DNA from: Microbacteriaceae bacterium
GTDB lineage: Bacteria; Actinomycetota; Actinomycetes; Actinomycetales; Microbacteriaceae
Length of the DNA: 6,955 nt
Direction: 5' to 3'
Assembly (NCBI GenBank): GCA_012719255.1
Contig: JAAYAS010000164.1
Coordinates: forward strand, 1 to 6,955
The notes under the pieces were generated by a model that was given only the letters and a program-made list of their open reading frames with translations, was not told where the DNA came from and searched no databases. Positions 6,543-6,955 of this stretch are shown here, one piece after another. The translations under genes were made by a program, and so were the position numbers. The first letter of the stretch is position 1; each line of letters begins with the position of its first letter.

Positions 6543-6683
6543 CGCAGTCTCGCGCAGCGCAGTCCGGAGCATTTCAACGCGAGGCAGACGCCGCAGTTCT
6601 CACCGGCCGTCATCTGCCCGGTATTGCGCTACCGCGTTCTCCGCGGACGTCTCCTCGCCAGATTCGTGAGGACCCATTCGCAC
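6512..6683 (+). promoter_or_regulatory. structured leader of rho
   Basis: This is the predicted 5' leader, visibly lower in G+C than its neighbours. GCTCCG occurs at 6513-6518 and 6528-6533; its complement CGGAGC occurs at 6517-6522 and 6565-6570. Thus 6528-6533 can pair with 6517-6522 (5-nt loop) or with 6565-6570 (31-nt loop), which are mutually exclusive folds. GCGCAG is repeated at 6542, 6552 and 6557. Two further small hairpins are ACCGG/CCGGT (6602-6606 with 6618-6622) and CCGCG/CGCGG (6632-6636 with 6642-6646), the latter 21 nt before the ribosome binding site. No leader-peptide ATG and no T-tract terminator are visible. Rho is known to control its own leader in Escherichia coli; something similar here is inference. 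Confidence 0.4.
6668..6672 (+). promoter_or_regulatory. ribosome binding site of rho
   Basis: GAGGA lies 11 nt before the ATG at 6684, a little long but usable. An in-frame GTG at 6666 overlaps this site and would add only six residues, so the ATG is preferred; the MTDT start also resembles that of mycobacterial Rho. Confidence 0.55.
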
Positions 6684-6955
6684 ATGACTGACACCGCAGA
6701 CACCCAGCGGCCCCTGACCGCGATGCGCGTCGCCGAGCTCCAGCAGCTCGCCGCCGAGCTCGGCATCAAGGGCGCCGCGCGGCTGCGCAAGAGCGAGCTG
6801 ATCGACCGCATCGAGGCCGCCCGCGCCGCCGCCGAGCCGGCCGAGCAGGCCGAGGCGCCCGCCGAGCAGCCCGCCGCCGAGCAGACCGAGACCGCCGCGC
6901 CCGCGCAGGCCGAGACCGCCGAACAGGCCGAGCCGAAGCAGACCGAGCCGAAGCA
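6684..6955 (+). CDS. rho: transcription termination factor Rho, N-terminal part (cut by window end)
   Basis: Ninety codons are visible and the frame is open at the window edge. Rho is the hexameric RNA-dependent ATPase helicase that terminates transcription. Residues about 11-45 form the Rho_N helical (SAP-like) domain: LTAMRVAELQQLAAELGIKG followed by the basic LRKSELIDRI helix, matching the spacing of the mycobacterial Rho N-terminus (MTDT start, then L-T-M, EL, LA, GVKG, RKNELI). From about residue 49 on it is low-complexity Ala/Glu/Gln/Pro/Thr, the start of the long disordered insertion that sets actinobacterial Rho apart. The RNA-binding and ATPase domains lie beyond the window. Position directly after thrB is the conserved actinobacterial order. 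It shares a frame with thrB, with no stop between the thrB TAG and this ATG. Confidence 0.92.
   Translation, partial: MTDTADTQRPLTAMRVAELQQLAAELGIKGAARLRKSELIDRIEAARAAAEPAEQAEAPAEQPAAEQTETAAPAQAETAEQAEPKQTEPK
6928..6955 (+). repeat. 15-bp period direct repeat at the window edge, in rho
   Basis: CCGAGCCGAAGCA occurs at 6928-6940 and again at 6943-6955, a period of 15 bp, encoding successive QAEPK and QTEPK units. The repeat runs off the window, so the copy number is unknown. Being a multiple of three, unit gain or loss would keep the frame. Confidence 0.7.

Noticed and set aside
5106..6572. Minus-strand open frame of 488 codons opposite thrC and thrB
   Set aside because: The same shadow effect; composition is low-complexity and the opposite strand carries well-conserved thrC and thrB.
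6543..6683. Intrinsic terminator between thrB and rho
   Set aside because: The pairings are not followed by a T-run beyond ATTTC; readthrough from thrB into rho seems likely.
1..6955. CRISPR array, tRNA or rRNA gene, insertion sequence, prophage or attachment site
   Set aside because: No regularly spaced repeats, cloverleaf, transposase-like protein or terminal repeats were seen; coding genes fill nearly the whole window.

Overview
The window is plus-strand coding throughout, very G+C rich (about three quarters by eye) and strongly biased to G/C in third codon positions. The gene order lysA-hom-thrC-thrB-rho is the one known from actinobacteria such as Mycobacterium tuberculosis (Rv1293-Rv1297). 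Leaderless starts, TANNNT -10 boxes without a clear -35, and the Rho N-terminus also point to Actinomycetota. A member of the Microbacteriaceae or a relative is my best guess, but the window does not prove the family.

Layout: (1) 1-596 is the 3' part of a gene of unknown function. (2) 715-1704 is a complete gene for a membrane-anchored protein whose outer domain is clearly paralogous to the first product. Together they are a tandem pair sharing two cysteines with identical spacing. (3) 1760-3184 lysA, 3184-4479 hom, 4522-5595 thrC and 5592-6542 thrB form a tightly packed unit: a 1-nt overlap (lysA/hom), a 42-nt gap with a good ribosome binding site (hom/thrC) and a 4-nt ATGA overlap (thrC/thrB). 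(4) 6543-6683 is a leader with several possible hairpins. (5) 6684-6955 is the start of rho, cut off by the window edge.

The four biosynthetic genes belong to the aspartate family. Hom reduces aspartate semialdehyde to homoserine, ThrB phosphorylates homoserine, ThrC converts the phosphate to threonine, and LysA makes lysine by decarboxylating meso-diaminopimelate at the end of the competing branch. The ACT domain on Hom fits feedback control by an end product. lysA looks leaderless: its GTG start lies where a TAGGAT -10 box would place the transcript start, leaving no room for a lysine riboswitch or T-box. rho appears to have its own extended -10 promoter inside the 3' end of thrB.

Most of the window is a conserved housekeeping locus, and I see no wholly new system. 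The points most worth a second look are the tandem cysteine-paired envelope proteins, the single TTA codon in the loop of a hairpin inside lysA, the inverted repeat abutting the lysA -10 box, and the promoter plus competing-hairpin arrangement in front of rho.
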